A stretch of DNA of 64,000 bases, from assembly GCA_002118135.1 (NCBI GenBank), contig BDIU01000299.1, positions 1 to 64,000 on the forward strand. Direction: 5' to 3'. Positions 32,395 to 44,000 of this stretch are shown here, piece by piece. The notes below the pieces were generated by a model. The model was not told the DNA's origin. It saw only the letters and a program-made list of their open reading frames with translations, and did no database searches. The first letter of the stretch is position 1, and every line of letters begins with the position of its first letter. This stretch comes from Trebouxia sp. TZW2008 (taxonomy: Eukaryota > Chlorophyta > Trebouxiophyceae > Trebouxiales > Trebouxiaceae). The position numbers and the translations under genes are program-made.

Positions 32395-35300
32395 TCAGTC
32401 ACCACCCAGCTCCACAACTTTCCCAATGCACAGGTCAATCTTCTTCCATGGCCGCCCAGTCCAGATGTTACGCAGTAACAGGATGGGTATTTGCATGTAA
32501 TGCAGCCCAAGGAATGGTAGGGGGTCTGAAGGGTCAAAGACTGCATCCACACCTTCCAGAACTGTTTTCTTCCATTCTTGGAAATCTCCACCAGTCAAAA
32601 GCACTGCAATCTCGTTCCAGAACCAATATGTTGGGGGACTGTTTCTGTACGGCTTGATAGTATCCCTGATACTTTGTGGATGTGTAAAAGCCTCTGCTAA
32701 TCCAGGATGGTCATGAAACTCTGTGATTACTGTGCTGGTGCGGGGATTGCATTCAATGGAGTACAGACCACCATCTGCACTGTTGCGCATGTAGTCAAAA
32801 CAGAGCTGCCCGCTGCACCCAGTTTCTTTGCAGAAGGTTTGAACCCAGGACCAGATCTCGGGAGACTCTATGTGCCCATAGCTGAGACATGACAGAGACG
32901 CCACGTTGTCGGCATAGGCCAATACTCTGCCTTTATATGCAATAGCATATGTGGACAATTCCTCCCCATCCATGAACTCTTGCAGAATCCATGGACGGAT
33001 CTTGGAGATTTCTATCTCACCCAAGTACCTACATTGCAAATGCATGCTTTGATGCAAACACAGGCTGCAAAGTCGCAGAGGTATGATGAGGCTTACACAG
33101 CTTCAGTGCAATGTTCTCTTTGCCATGCAGTTATCAGCAATTGAGAATGCCCCTGATATGACTCCAATGTAATTTGCATGCAACTGCAATGCAGCCAAGC
33201 ATGAGGTCACTATGTAAGCAGCTTTGTCTGTTGTAGGTACATCAAACAATCACCAGACACACACGAGCTCTGGCATTGCTCTGCACCTGACCATGTCTCA
33301 TCTCAAAACATACATAAGGACTTCAGGAACTGAGAGGGGCTACAAATGATTACTCCAATATATTGACTACCCTAGATGCAATCCTAGCGCAATCAGTGCA
33401 CTTGATTTCACGACACAGCCAGTCACAGTTGATTGAATGTTCATGCTTGAAGCTGTGGGAGACAATATGACCTCATCTATCAAGAGCGCCTGCTTTTGCA
33501 GCTACATTGAAAGTCAGAACATGATGTTGCCCCACGCACCTAGCAATCACGCTGGCCCATGCAACAACTGCTACTGATAGCGCCTCAGTCCACGTGCTTC
33601 AGCAGTTTTTGAAGATGATGTATCATTACCTTTCAAGGGCGCTTGCTTTTGCTGGAAGCGTAAACAGGTCGCCTCTGTGTGCGGGGTCATATGGAATGCT
33701 CTTCAGCAAGTACTTTTTGCCGGCTAGCTTTTCCTTGCTGGAGTTGAGCTCGCGCACCTGCTGAGCTGACTCCACTCTGAAGCACCGAGGAACTTGCAAC
33801 CCAATCTGCAGCTCACACAATGAGCTGATATTGATCAAGGCCAACAAGAAAAGGGGCTTTCCTGTAGCAAACATCGATTTGATAATGATAAGATAAGATA
33901 GCAACAATTGCTGTGAAAAGCAGTACAAGCAGGGTGAAAATACCTTGTTGCATAGCTCTGAGAAGGCTATTTTGTCGTCTAGAAGTCCTGTCAGGTGTGG
34001 TGGGAGGGTCCAGCTCGCACAGTCCATGACCGGGTGAACAGCATGACAAGACAGAGTCAAAGTCAGTACACACAGAATGAAAGTACCTTGTAACAGAGCT
34101 CTGAAAACGCTGTCTTGTCGTCTAGAAGTCCTGTCAAGTGTGGTGGGAGGGTCCAGCTCACACACTCCTTGGGCAGCACATCCCTTGTGAGGGCATCATA
34201 GATTGCTGTTGTGGGTGCTGACACCGGAATGTACAGCTTGGCTCGTTCTTTGGCAGCGATGCTTGCTATGGCCTTGAAGTAACCTGCAGACCAATGTGTC
34301 AACAACATGTCGTACACAGCAGTGACAGTGGGTGACAAACTTTAGCTTCAGCACTTGGTGTGTGCTGTGAATGTATAGCTTGGCTCGTTCTTTGGCAGCT
34401 ATGCTTGCTATGGCCTCGAAACACCCTACAGGAAGATGTACAAGCAAATGATTGCAAGATACCTACAGTAATAACAGATTGTATGTTGTGGTATCGGTGC
34501 TAGGTGTGTGTGGTAAACCTTCCCGTCTTGCTCGGCTGCCTTGCTCTTGAGCGTACCAATGACATTGAGAAGGTGGGATGCATTTGTGGCAAACAACCAC
34601 AGCTCAAGTAGTGTGATCATTCCATGTTGGCTTGAGACCCTACCAGCACTACATGCATTGTCAGCAGTTTGGACTGATGGGCACTGCTCAAGCAACTTGC
34701 GTTTCAGTCACTGCTCGCCAGACGCCTTCCTGAGAAGAGCTTTTCTGCTCAGAAACACAATCCAGAAGCAATGCCTGACATGCATTCAGCTGGTGCAGGG
34801 CTGCTCAGGCAAGTGACTGCTGCAGAAACAATGGTTTCCAATCAGTCAATCAATCAGTCAATCCATCAAGAAAAGTGATCCTGGGATAGGGAGCCAGATG
34901 TGACTCCCTCGACTTCCTGACCAGCAGACTGCCTGACCAGCAGACTGTCTGATCAGTAAGACTGCCTATTCAGCAACATGAGTCAACACAGCTCATGTAG
35001 TGTGGTCATGTAGTGTGGTCATTCCATGTCAGCTTGACACCTTGCTAGCACTTCATGCGTGGAAAGCTATTTGGACCTGATGCGCACTGCTCAAGCAAGT
35101 TGCATGTCAGTCATTGGTCGCCTGAAGAAGAGCTTTGCCTCTCAGGAAGAAACCAAGAGCCTATGTCTGGCATGCAACTAGCTTGTGCACAGCTGCTCAG
35201 GCAAGTGACTAATGCATGACTACTGCAACAACATTTTCTCTCAATCCATAAACAGCTACAAGGCTCTGCTCAATGTCTGAAAACAGATTTGGGAAGTTTA

Positions 35301-37726
35301 AAGTAGAATAACCAGCCAGACTGCTTTTTCAGCATACTTGAGCAACCCAGAAATTGCATAAAAGGAGTTGCTCAAAAGTAGAGATGCTGCATGGGTGCGC
35401 GCACAGCTTGAGGCTTTGGGTCCAGCAGTGACTTGACGCATTGTAAGCATTGACTGTGCAGCCATTACGCATCAGAGAAAGTCATGACAAACCCACTGGG
35501 TCTTGTGCTGGGTGAGGGACAGTGTGAAACCAGCACAGCATGATGACCAGCGGCGGCCTTGCTATGAGCAGCAAATGCACTGCATGCACAGCATCTCATA
35601 CACTGCAAACACACGCTCACAAGGATGCGGTGACAGGGTGTTGCAATGGGTGAGGAACAGTTTGAAAAGCGTGACAGCATGACAACCAGCGGCTGCCTTA
35701 TTTTGACTAGAAGATGCGACCAGAGCTACAGCCTTTGTACGTCCAGACTCTCATCTACTGCATCTTGTTCTGAGTCCTGACGTTCAAACTCTCACCTACT
35801 GCATCTTGTTCTGAGTCTTGAACAGTGGCGAAAGCCATGCAGCATGAGGACCAGCAACTGCCTTGCATTTGCTAGCCAACAAAGTTTGTCACAACCTGCT
35901 GTTGAAACAGAGACCTACCTACTGGGTCTTGCTCTGGGTCTGGTACAGTGTGAAAAGCAGCACAGCATGAGGACAAGCGGCTGCCTTGCATCCACCAACG
36001 GTCGTAGTCCACTAGCACCACCCGCCAACCTGCCTTGTGCAGGTGCCGGCAGATATGCAAGCCTTTTGTCATGCGCGCTCCTGCAAGTACGACACAGCAA
36101 TAAGCATGGGTTTGTCTGCAACCTAGACCGCTCAGTATGACAATGCTCAGTTCAGCATAAGGTGGGCAGGTGTCGGCAGATGCGCAGCGTCTTGGTCCTG
36201 CGTGCTCCTGCAAGCGTGGCTGTACTCAGAAATGCACGCATGTAGGTGATACTGACGGTGACAATGGGAATGCTGCTCGTGATTGTACATGTGATGGCAT
36301 GGGTCTGGCACCGTGTACAAGCTAGGCATGCCGCATGGGCTGACAGCAACAGAAACTCAGCATTGAGCAGTCTGCAATGCTGACTGGACATTGCTGCAAT
36401 GTGTGGCTTAGCATGAGTTGAGCAGGTGCCAATAGATGCACAACACGTTGATCATGCGCACTCATGCAAGCGTGGCTTGACTCAGCAATGCGCATGTAGA
36501 TGCTGATGCCAGTGACAATAGCAATGATTCTCATGAGTTGGAATGTGATGGCATGGGCCTGCTACCGTGTACAAGCTAGGCATGCCACAAGGCTTGACTG
36601 GAATGGACATTCAAAATTGAGCATGTATCAGTCTGCAATGCTGGCTGGACATTGCAGCAATGTGGCTTAGCATGAGTTGGGCAGGTGCGAACAGATGCGC
36701 GACACGTTGATTATGCACACTCATGCAAGCGTGGCTATACTTAGCAATGCGCATGTGGATGACAGTGTGAGTGATGATGACTGAGATCACTGGCTTGGAA
36801 GGGCGTTCATGCTAGGCACGCTACATGGGCTATTTGCAATTGAAAACAAGCAGCCCTGTGCTGCACCACCATTGCAAAAGGGGCATGCGCCATACATCAT
36901 GAAGACTTACGATGCCACAATGTACAGGTGTAAGACGGTCAGGCAATCTATACCTGTCACAATGGCAGTCTGTTGGCGGCTCCTCTGTAGCCTGCTGGAG
37001 GGTTCTGTGCTTACACCCACTATGCGGCCACCTTTCGCTAGATGAAGTACCACCAAAATGAAGCAGCCAAGCAAGGAGATGGGCAAAGTGAGCGCCAAGA
37101 TGTACAGGGTGACGACACTCCTGATCCTGGGCCAAGTTCTTTGGAGTAAGGTCGTTCTGGCAAACTCGACTGCTGCATTGTCCTTGCCCACTCTGTTCTG
37201 TGCCAAGGCTTGCAAGACCTCCTGCGTTGGCATGGCAAACTGGTCAGCCTAAAGTTGCCCTGATCATGCTCAAAGTCTTGAACTGAGCTGAGTGATGTTG
37301 ACACATATCGTGTAGTGCTGCAGGACTGGATCAATGATCATACCAGCAAATGGGCCTACCTCGTCGCTAGCTGATGGAATCAGTTCGAACAGTCTCTGAG
37401 TGATACCAGGCGGCGCTCTGGCCACACCATTCTCGGGCTGATGAGTTGAAAAGACGTCTTTGCCCTGCAATCGGTTCAGCATTTTCAGCATCGGCGGCCG
37501 GCAGTTGGAGGCTGCATTTGCCCAGTTGTTTGCATGCACATGCTGGCGTGCTCACCTCCATTGCGCTTTTGTGAGTCTTTGTCTTTGACCCCGCAGCGCT
37601 CAATACCTCTGTGGCAGAATCTCTATCATACGCAAAAAGAGGCGGATCATTTATGCCGTCTTTGCCGACCATGCTACAAAGAACAACCTTGTATTGACTT
37701 GTGATTTCCACGTCTGTCTGCCCCAA
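32395..37726 (-). CDS. MysC-like ATP-grasp ligase with membrane-spanning N-terminal extension
   Basis: Seven exons on the minus strand: 37726-37556, 37464-37360, 37239-36954, 36080-35919, 34283-34087, 33805-33630, 33028-32395. Phases agree, 576 residues. In cyanobacteria MysC is the ATP-grasp ligase that joins glycine to 4-deoxygadusol, giving mycosporine-glycine, a UV sunscreen precursor. Residues from about 188 on follow the MysC pattern: TGARMTKGLHICRHLHKAGW, DPEQDPVGYFKAIA, AKLYIPVSAPTTAIYDAL, LLDDKTAFSELC, KKYLLKSIPYDPAHRGDL, ILQEFMDGEELSTYAI, GQLCFDYM, YSIECNPRTSTVITEF (metal-binding Glu and Asn), and the C-terminus KIDLCIGKVVELGGD. The first 187 residues are not MysC-like and contain a hydrophobic helix (VTLYILALTLPISLLGCFIL). 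The substrate in this organism is unproven. A more general amino-acid ligase role is possible. Confidence 0.85.
33940..34440 (-). repeat. Half-copies flanking MysC-like exon 5
   Basis: The 3' half of exon 5 (encoding SWTLPPHLTGLLDD) is copied downstream at about 33943-34025. It has only a few changes and a retained AAG|GTA donor. The 5' half (encoding FEAIASIAAKERAKLY) is copied upstream at about 34365-34435, with its acceptor. The real exon at 34087-34283 thus sits between two fragments of itself. Confidence 0.9.
34450..35500. repeat. Long MysC-like intron 4 with a duplicated block
   Basis: The segment about 34605-34800 (GTGTGATCATTCCATGTTGG, TTGAGACCC, GAAGAGCTTTTC, GGTGCAGGGCTGCTCAGGCA) recurs at about 35005-35215 (GTGTGGTCATTCCATGTCAG, TTGACACCT, GAAGAGCTTTGC, GTGCACAGCTGCTCAGGCA). 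The unit is about 400 bases. No coding function was seen. Confidence 0.75.
35490..36740 (-). repeat. Multiple decayed copies of MysC-like exon 4 edges
   Basis: The 3' edge of exon 4 (plus strand 35915-35995: CTACTGGGTCTTGCTCTGGG, CAGCACAGCATGAGGACAAG) is imitated at about 35490-35560, 35635-35700 and 35815-35870. The 5' edge (encoding GARMTKGLHICRHL) is imitated upstream at about 36165-36220, 36420-36480 and 36665-36730 (each with GGCAGGTG- and CTCCTGCAAGCGTGGC-like words). Copies flank the exon on both sides. Confidence 0.85.
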
Positions 37727-38222
37727 GTTTTAGACTAAAGCGCTTGCAGGCGTTACATCACCAGCGTAATTTGAATGCAAGCATTCAAAGCATAGCGGAT
37801 TATTCTCGAGCCCTATCTGTGGGATTCAGCGCTGTCAGTCGTGAAGAAGGCATTCTCGGGCGTTCAAAACGCCACGTGCCCGTAGTGGACTCGAAGTTCT
37901 GCGCTCTTGGTTGCCTTTGCTAGGCCTAGGGAGCACAATTACTGAAGTTCCCGGATTGCCACCTGGTTGGCATAGCCGTCTGGGTAGGTCACGCCCGTTC
38001 TTGTTGCTTGCAGACCCTTCTAGGTAGCTGCTCCCGCCACTACCTCAGGTTCCCAACACAACCCCGATTCGTGTCGCAGGTCCACAGATACTGCATCCAC
38101 AGAGTCGCAGCATTCACTAGGTGGATGGTAAGGCGCCTGCATTGTCTTTCTGGTACGACTTCCGTTATGATAGCCCCTCTACAAATATACCCCATGCAGC
38201 GCAGGACAATTGCCGATGAATC
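37727..38222. promoter_or_regulatory. Divergent promoter region
   Basis: About 500 bases separate the minus-strand MysC-like start (37726) from the plus-strand unknown gene (38223), so this is a bidirectional promoter candidate. It is more G/C-rich than the introns and has CGTAATTTG-, GGGCGTTC- and CACGCCC-type words. No specific site was identified. Confidence 0.45.
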
Positions 38223-39257
38223 ATGGCGACTCGGCAGGCACGCAGAGCTGCAAATAAGGAAGGCAGCATATACAGCGTGAAGACCGGCTTCAAGCAAATC
38301 TTCACGGAGGCACGGCTGGCTGAGATGACACTGCAAGCCGTGCAACTCGTCACTCCCATAGTGATAGAGGCCAACTTACTAGCAAACTTGCACGTCTTGC
38401 GCTGCCTAGAGACTGATGGTGCAGTCCCAAAATTGGACCAGACTTTTTTCAGCAATTGCATGTATGCTGTCTCCCATGCAACTGGCAGACAGGCAGTACA
38501 ATTCAATGCTGACAAAACCCAAAGTCTGGCAGCCAGTCACAGTCTGTACACGCAACAGCTGCCACCAGCACATCAACAGCCAGAAAGACCTACATATAAT
38601 AAAGATGTAAGTGCTGCACCTGGTCCAATGCTGTGCTATCATAGCATGTACTGACTTGTTAAACATGATGCCTTATGCCTTGCAGACATTGAATGCACTA
38701 CTTGTCTTACTTTTGCTACTGCACAGCATACATTGCATAAATTTAGCAAACTTCACGTGAGGCCATATGCTTTTGCAGATACTGAATGCAGCATCACTGA
38801 TGGCAAGAACCAACTTTGGCAACCATGTGGCGACGAACTTCTTCTCCAGGACATTGCGCTGGATCAGGCTGCAGCTTGTACAGCACCTCTACTTTAGAAA
38901 TCTAGAGTACAGGCTTGTGAGGTCCTGGGCCAAGGTTGTGTGCCAAGCAGCAACAGAAGGCACCACCAACATCTGGGACCTGCTGCCCAGATATACCAGC
39001 CTTGCACAGCCGCCAGCTGCCACCATGGACTACCTGGAATACTTGGTGGCAACAGCGCACTGCTTGATAGGCCCACTGCCAGTGACAGACTTGTCCCTGC
39101 AACGGGAGCCTGAGTCATATCTGCCCTGGCTTCACCTGGTCTTGCTGGACTTCCATGATGCGCAAGGCAAACCCCATGCCCCGAAATTGTTCACCATGCT
39201 GCTCCAGACCAGCAAACACACACAGTTCTTCACCATCAGCTCAACTTCACTACATAA
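38223..39257 (+). CDS. Unknown protein, first two exons (3' end unresolved)
   Basis: Exon 38223-38606 (128 codons) joins in frame to 38779-39257, which leaves after the second base of a codon at AA|GTAAGC. About 287 residues are open. The N-terminus is basic (MATRQARRAANKEGSIYSVK), followed by a helical region (QIFTEARLAEMTLQAVQLV, LLANLHVLRCLETDG) and a second helical region (ARTNFGNHVATNFFSRTLRW, LVQHLYFRNLEYRL). No catalytic motif, signal peptide or membrane span was recognised. One candidate continuation starts near 39554 and runs to a stop at 39693. I could not identify the family, and transposon origin is possible. Confidence 0.55.
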
Positions 39258-39369
39258 GTAAGCATTACATTTGTTTGCAGAGCTCTGCTGCCACAGCCAG
39301 GGCACTCATGTGCATTTGACGTTCACACACCTGCATGCATTGATGTCTATAACTGCGTCAACTGTGAAT

Positions 39370-39545
39370 CCTGGAATGAAAGTCCTGCATCCAGCATCAA
39401 GTCCTGCATGCAGCATCAAGTCCAGCATCAAATAGGCCCTGCATCCAGCATCAAGACATGCACCCTGCATCCAGGATCAAGTCCTGCATCCAGCATCAAG
39501 TCCTGCACCCTGCATCCAGCATCAAGTCCAGCATAAGACATTCTC
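39370..39545 (+). repeat. Minisatellite, unit about 19-20 bases
   Basis: Repeats of GTCCTGCATCCAGCATCAA with variants (CCCTGCATCC..., GTCCAGCATCAA) number about nine. It lies just after exon 2 of the unknown gene. The variation is in the length of the CTGCA(C/T)CC part. Confidence 0.9.
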
Positions 39546-40699
39546 TTGCAGCACGACAGCAATCAGACAACAACTGAAGTCTGTAACGTGACAGCAAAGG
39601 GTTCGACTGGCTTTTCAGGCACGTTGTTTGCCGTTTGTGGCCAGATCACCACATATGTGGGGACAAACCGCCTTGAAGACGCGGGCATACTATGATAGAT
39701 GCGTCACTAGGGCCAAACTCTGCCATACAGGTTGGCAGCAGATGGGCATGCACATATACGTTTGCCCACCACTCGAGCAACTGGCAAGGTTCCCCTTATC
39801 ATGACAGCAGGCTTTTTTTCGGCACCTTGTGCATGCAATCATAAGTCTGATGCCAACATATGAATGCCTCACGCAGTTCCATGTATGTTTCATCATGACA
39901 TCTGGCATTCAGTTCCGGGCCCCAATCTCCTCACCTGTTGGCCCGGTTTGTGATCAAGCCTTGCACCAACACTGCCATACCTCTTTCAAAGCACAGGAGC
40001 TGTACATGTTGATGTTGCACAATGTGCAACATGGATGGCCTCACACCTCGTGGCAGCATCAGTGACCTGCAAAGCCTTTGGCAGCTCAAGCTAGAGCCAA
40101 CTCAGCCTGACCAGCATGTGAAAGCGCCTGAAAGCATTGGCTCAGGGCAGTTTCACGCTCTATGTTAAATAGCTGTGTGTGCATTGCGCTGTCTTTGCTG
40201 TACCTTGGCAAGACAGTTCAAGCACATCCCTTTCTGGCGTGCACTGGATGGGTCTGTTTACATGCAAACGGCGCAAGTTTGCCAAATTGACCTTGCACAG
40301 CTTTACTTGATCTGGCTCTCCATAAGGCACCTTACGGGGTCCAGGAGGGACTGCAATGTATGCAGAAATATATAACAGCAGTACAGCATGGATGCTTGGC
40401 AGCGTCTGCTCTGTATGTCATTTGGTACACTGTTTGTTTACAGACCTGGATAGCTAACATGTTTGATATCACTGAGCAATCTTTGCCTGTGAAGAAATCC
40501 TCCTTCCAGGTGTATTTGAATTGATCATCAGACTGCCTCAGTTGAGGGCAGCTGCTGCCGCATTGTGAGCCGATGCTGCCTTCAGCTCAGTCATGATTTG
40601 AAAACGCTCTGCTCATGCATCATATGATCTGCATTTTACCTACATTTTCCTGCAAGAATATTGCACTGCGGCAATTTGATCTGTGGATCTTATACAGGC

Positions 40700-40816
40700 A
40701 GCTGCGCAGCCAGCAACGCATCAGAAATGACTTCCGCAACTTCCAACAAGTTGCTTGTGTGGTCTGCATTGTGCTGCTCGTTGTATACGGTATTACAAAT
40801 GGCTCGACTACGTAGT
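40700..40816 (+). CDS. Possible terminal exon with one membrane helix
   Basis: After an ATACAGGCAG acceptor the frame reads LRSQQRIRNDFRNFQQ, then the hydrophobic VACVVCIVLLVVYGIT, then a stop. The amphipathic basic stretch before a C-terminal helix resembles tail-anchored proteins. Parent gene, start and expression are unknown, and it may be a chance open frame. Confidence 0.25.
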
Positions 40817-41081
40817 CAACTGGGCAAGCAGCCTGTGGGACCTCGTGCCATCTCATGCAAGCCCGTGTGGTGACTAAAAAGTTTTATCAATTTTACGTCA
40901 GTCTGGACCCAGGACAGTGGACCCTTTGACTAGTGATTCTACAATTTACAGTGAGTCGCGCGACCTGTACGACGCTGCGTTTGAGCCTCGCGCGCTAGTT
41001 GCTCCCAAGGAGAGCTCCAAGACGTGTCATCTCCTGGGAAGCAGCAAAAGCCTGCAATATCTGCAGGCGCAGTGATCGGAC

Positions 41082-44000
41082 ATGGGTGCAAAGCTGTCGA
41101 GAGACCGTAGGCTATCAACAAGCCGCCCCGAGGCTGGTCTGCAAGGACCGCATTCGAGCGAAGCTGAAGCATTTGCAGAGCATGAACGACCGGCGGATGG
41201 CGTTCCTGAGCAAGCTTTTGTTCCGGATGTCCTTGGCAAACCTAGCGATGTCGAAGACAGCGAAGAGCGCGAGCCACTCAACGTCAAGGAAGCTGCTGCT
41301 GCTCTACCGCACTGGCGCCAGCAGGTGGGAAGTTTCGTCATGTATACGCAACAGCACACGCGCGTCCGGAAGGCTGGGTCATATAACAGCTCCCAAGACC
41401 CCGAATGCCGCTTGCGCGAAATAAAACACTTTTGCCAACAGTGAACCGGTACATGCAGGTCACGCTGCGCGCGTTGCTTCTCGGAGCCGGTCTTGGTATC
41501 TTTTTCTCGATCGTAAGTCTCTGTCTTAGCCTGGCCATGGCAGCTTGCATACTTGGCTCAAAGTGCCCTAGTCCAAACTTTTCACTTGCTTTGCGAATGA
41601 ATGTTGACACAATGGTTTTTCCTGAGTACATTCTGACTGTCTAAATGTTGCATAGGTGCAGCAGAGGCTTGGTCTGCAAGCTGGAGTGTCACCGGTATGC
41701 CTTTTCACAGATTTGCCTGCAAGCTTGAGCTTCTTGAGCTGAATTTACCAAAAGCATTTCAATACAGCAATAAGCTGCATGACTTACTACTTCAGTGCTA
41801 CATTCTCACTCAATTCACTGGATCTGCTAAAGTTAGGTTGTGCAACACGCTATCTTGGCTTGATATCTACACCTACACTCTGCATTGCCTGGCAACTTGC
41901 GTTGATGTGATCTCTCTCAAATGCACAAGTGACGGTAGCCACCTTTGTATGGCAATCCTTCATGCATGTTTAGACACAATGCATTAATGCAAAGTCAATC
42001 AAGTTGGGCCTGAGTCCCCCTGCAGCAATTGATTTTCCTGTTTGACTTGCAGAGCTTCCATCTGGCATCAAGCATAGTGGGCTTTGGAGCCATCCGCTTT
42101 GTCATTATCCCATTCACTGTCAGGCTTGGAATGGGGTCTGGTAAGCATACACATCTGAATGCTCAGTGCTACAGGCTGATTTGCTGCTGGGCCAAGCTTG
42201 TTGATTGGCATGGTGTCAAGTTGTGCCATGACCCCTCTCCCCCTCTGCTGCCCCCCCCTCCTTCCCCCCCTTCCCCATGCGCCCCGTCCCCCTCAGCGCA
42301 GACTTCGCTGAGGTCCTAGGCTCCTCGTTGTGATGACTTTGACGGGTGTCCCTCACAGGCCACGAGCGCGCCACGGTTTCACTTGCACAGGTCTTGGCTG
42401 ATTTGTGTGCTTTGACGGTGGCCAAGTCTAACGATGACATCGTGCAACAGTTGTGCATCATTTTCAGTTGCACTATGGGCGCAGGGTGATAACACCCTCA
42501 GGACACCACTGTCATTCAGACCATGGCTAAGAGTGTGCTGAATGTCGCCATCACATGTGTGGCATTGTTGTCCCTTTACTGATGCACACCAGCATGTACT
42601 CACGAAGAGAAGTGCGGCTGCAGGGTGATGTTATCCTCCAGACCACCATCGTGCAGACCATGGCCAGCAGTGTGCTGGTCTCAGCAGATGCGTAGCATTG
42701 CTCCTTCATTACTCACGCATTACTGAAGCGTGCCGTGAATTGCAGGCTGGTATTACCCTCAGGAAACAACAATTATTCAGACCATGGCTAGCAGTGTGCT
42801 GGATCTCAACTGGGGTGGAGGCTTCCACACTTTCCTGCCTGCACTGTCTGGGCCAATCCTTGGCAACTTTGAAGGTACGGCTTGATGCTGTGCTGGCGTT
42901 GCTGCATAGGGTGCAATGACTGAAGCGTGCTTGCACGCACAGGCATGCCAAGCTTGTGACATGACAGCTGTGACATGTGCCACCACTGTGATTTGGTGTG
43001 CAAGCAGCATGTTGTGCAGCTGTCAGGGATATCTGGGTGACTTCAGACACATCCCTGCCGGATGGCAGCTGTTTGAAGTTGCCTGACACTGCTGGCAAAC
43101 AATGACAATAAATTTTGGTCTTTACCATATCAAGCCTGTCAATAATAACAACAGTGCTCACACTATGCACTAGGTGCGCCTGGCTCAAGTTTCCCTGTTG
43201 ACTACATGCAACACTGACCTTAAGGCAAGTATGGAGAGTTTCAGTATTTCACAGTGCAGGGTGGTTGATTTCTGCCTTTGGGCATCAAGGCTGATTTCTT
43301 GTCGGCAAAGCGACAGTCGCTCATTGCAACTTGGGTGTGCAGGTCAGGCAGGCATTACATCTGCAGATGTATACAACCCTACCATTGGCCGCACTTTGCC
43401 CTATCAGGTGATGGTTCTGCCGTACAGTTCTGCCACACTGACAGAGCATGCCCTGTCATCTGTGTACTGGTAATTGGTGCCCACTCAAACTATGCTACTT
43501 GAATGCATGCAAGCTGAAGATGAGTGACCGGCTGTGATGCCATGCATGCATGTTGTTGCTCTGCCCTTGCAGTTTCTGCAGACATTTTGCTGCAAAAACG
43601 AAGCGCATTCAGTAGCGTCGCATCTTGCATGTCAAAAGCAAGAATGCAGGGCTGAGATAGAAAGTGGTGTGTGCAGGTTTGCATCGGCTTTATTGGAATC
43701 TTTGTGGTCCTTGTTTTACGCAAGGTACGCGACAACTCTTCATCTGTCAGCAATCTCCACAAGCTTGATCCGCACTTATGATCAGTTGATGTCTTGCGAC
43801 CCTTTCAGATTTGCGTAATGAATATCGTTGCTGATGCTGGAATGTCCTGCAGGCAATGATCATTGACTTCAAATTGCCATGGCCAACTCCAACTGCAGGT
43901 ATCTGCAACCCCGTCCAAAACCTGTGCTGTGCTGTGCTGTGCTGTGCTGTGCTGTGCTGTGCTGTGCTGTGCTGTGCTAGACGGCCACCTGCTTACTGCT

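Larger units (their letters stand above)
39258..41081. other. Region between the unknown gene and YSL, exons uncertain
   Basis: It contains a minisatellite (39370-39545). At 40700-40816 there is an open plus-strand segment after a CAG acceptor that encodes a hydrophobic helix (VACVVCIVLLVVYGIT) and stops at TAG. That could be a terminal exon of a tail-anchored protein or of the preceding gene, but I cannot connect it. The last 150 bases before 41082 are G/C-rich and probably hold the YSL promoter. Confidence 0.4.

Noticed and set aside
42709..43188. 159-residue minus-strand open frame
   Set aside because: Antisense to YSL exon 5 and its intron, with no family resemblance.
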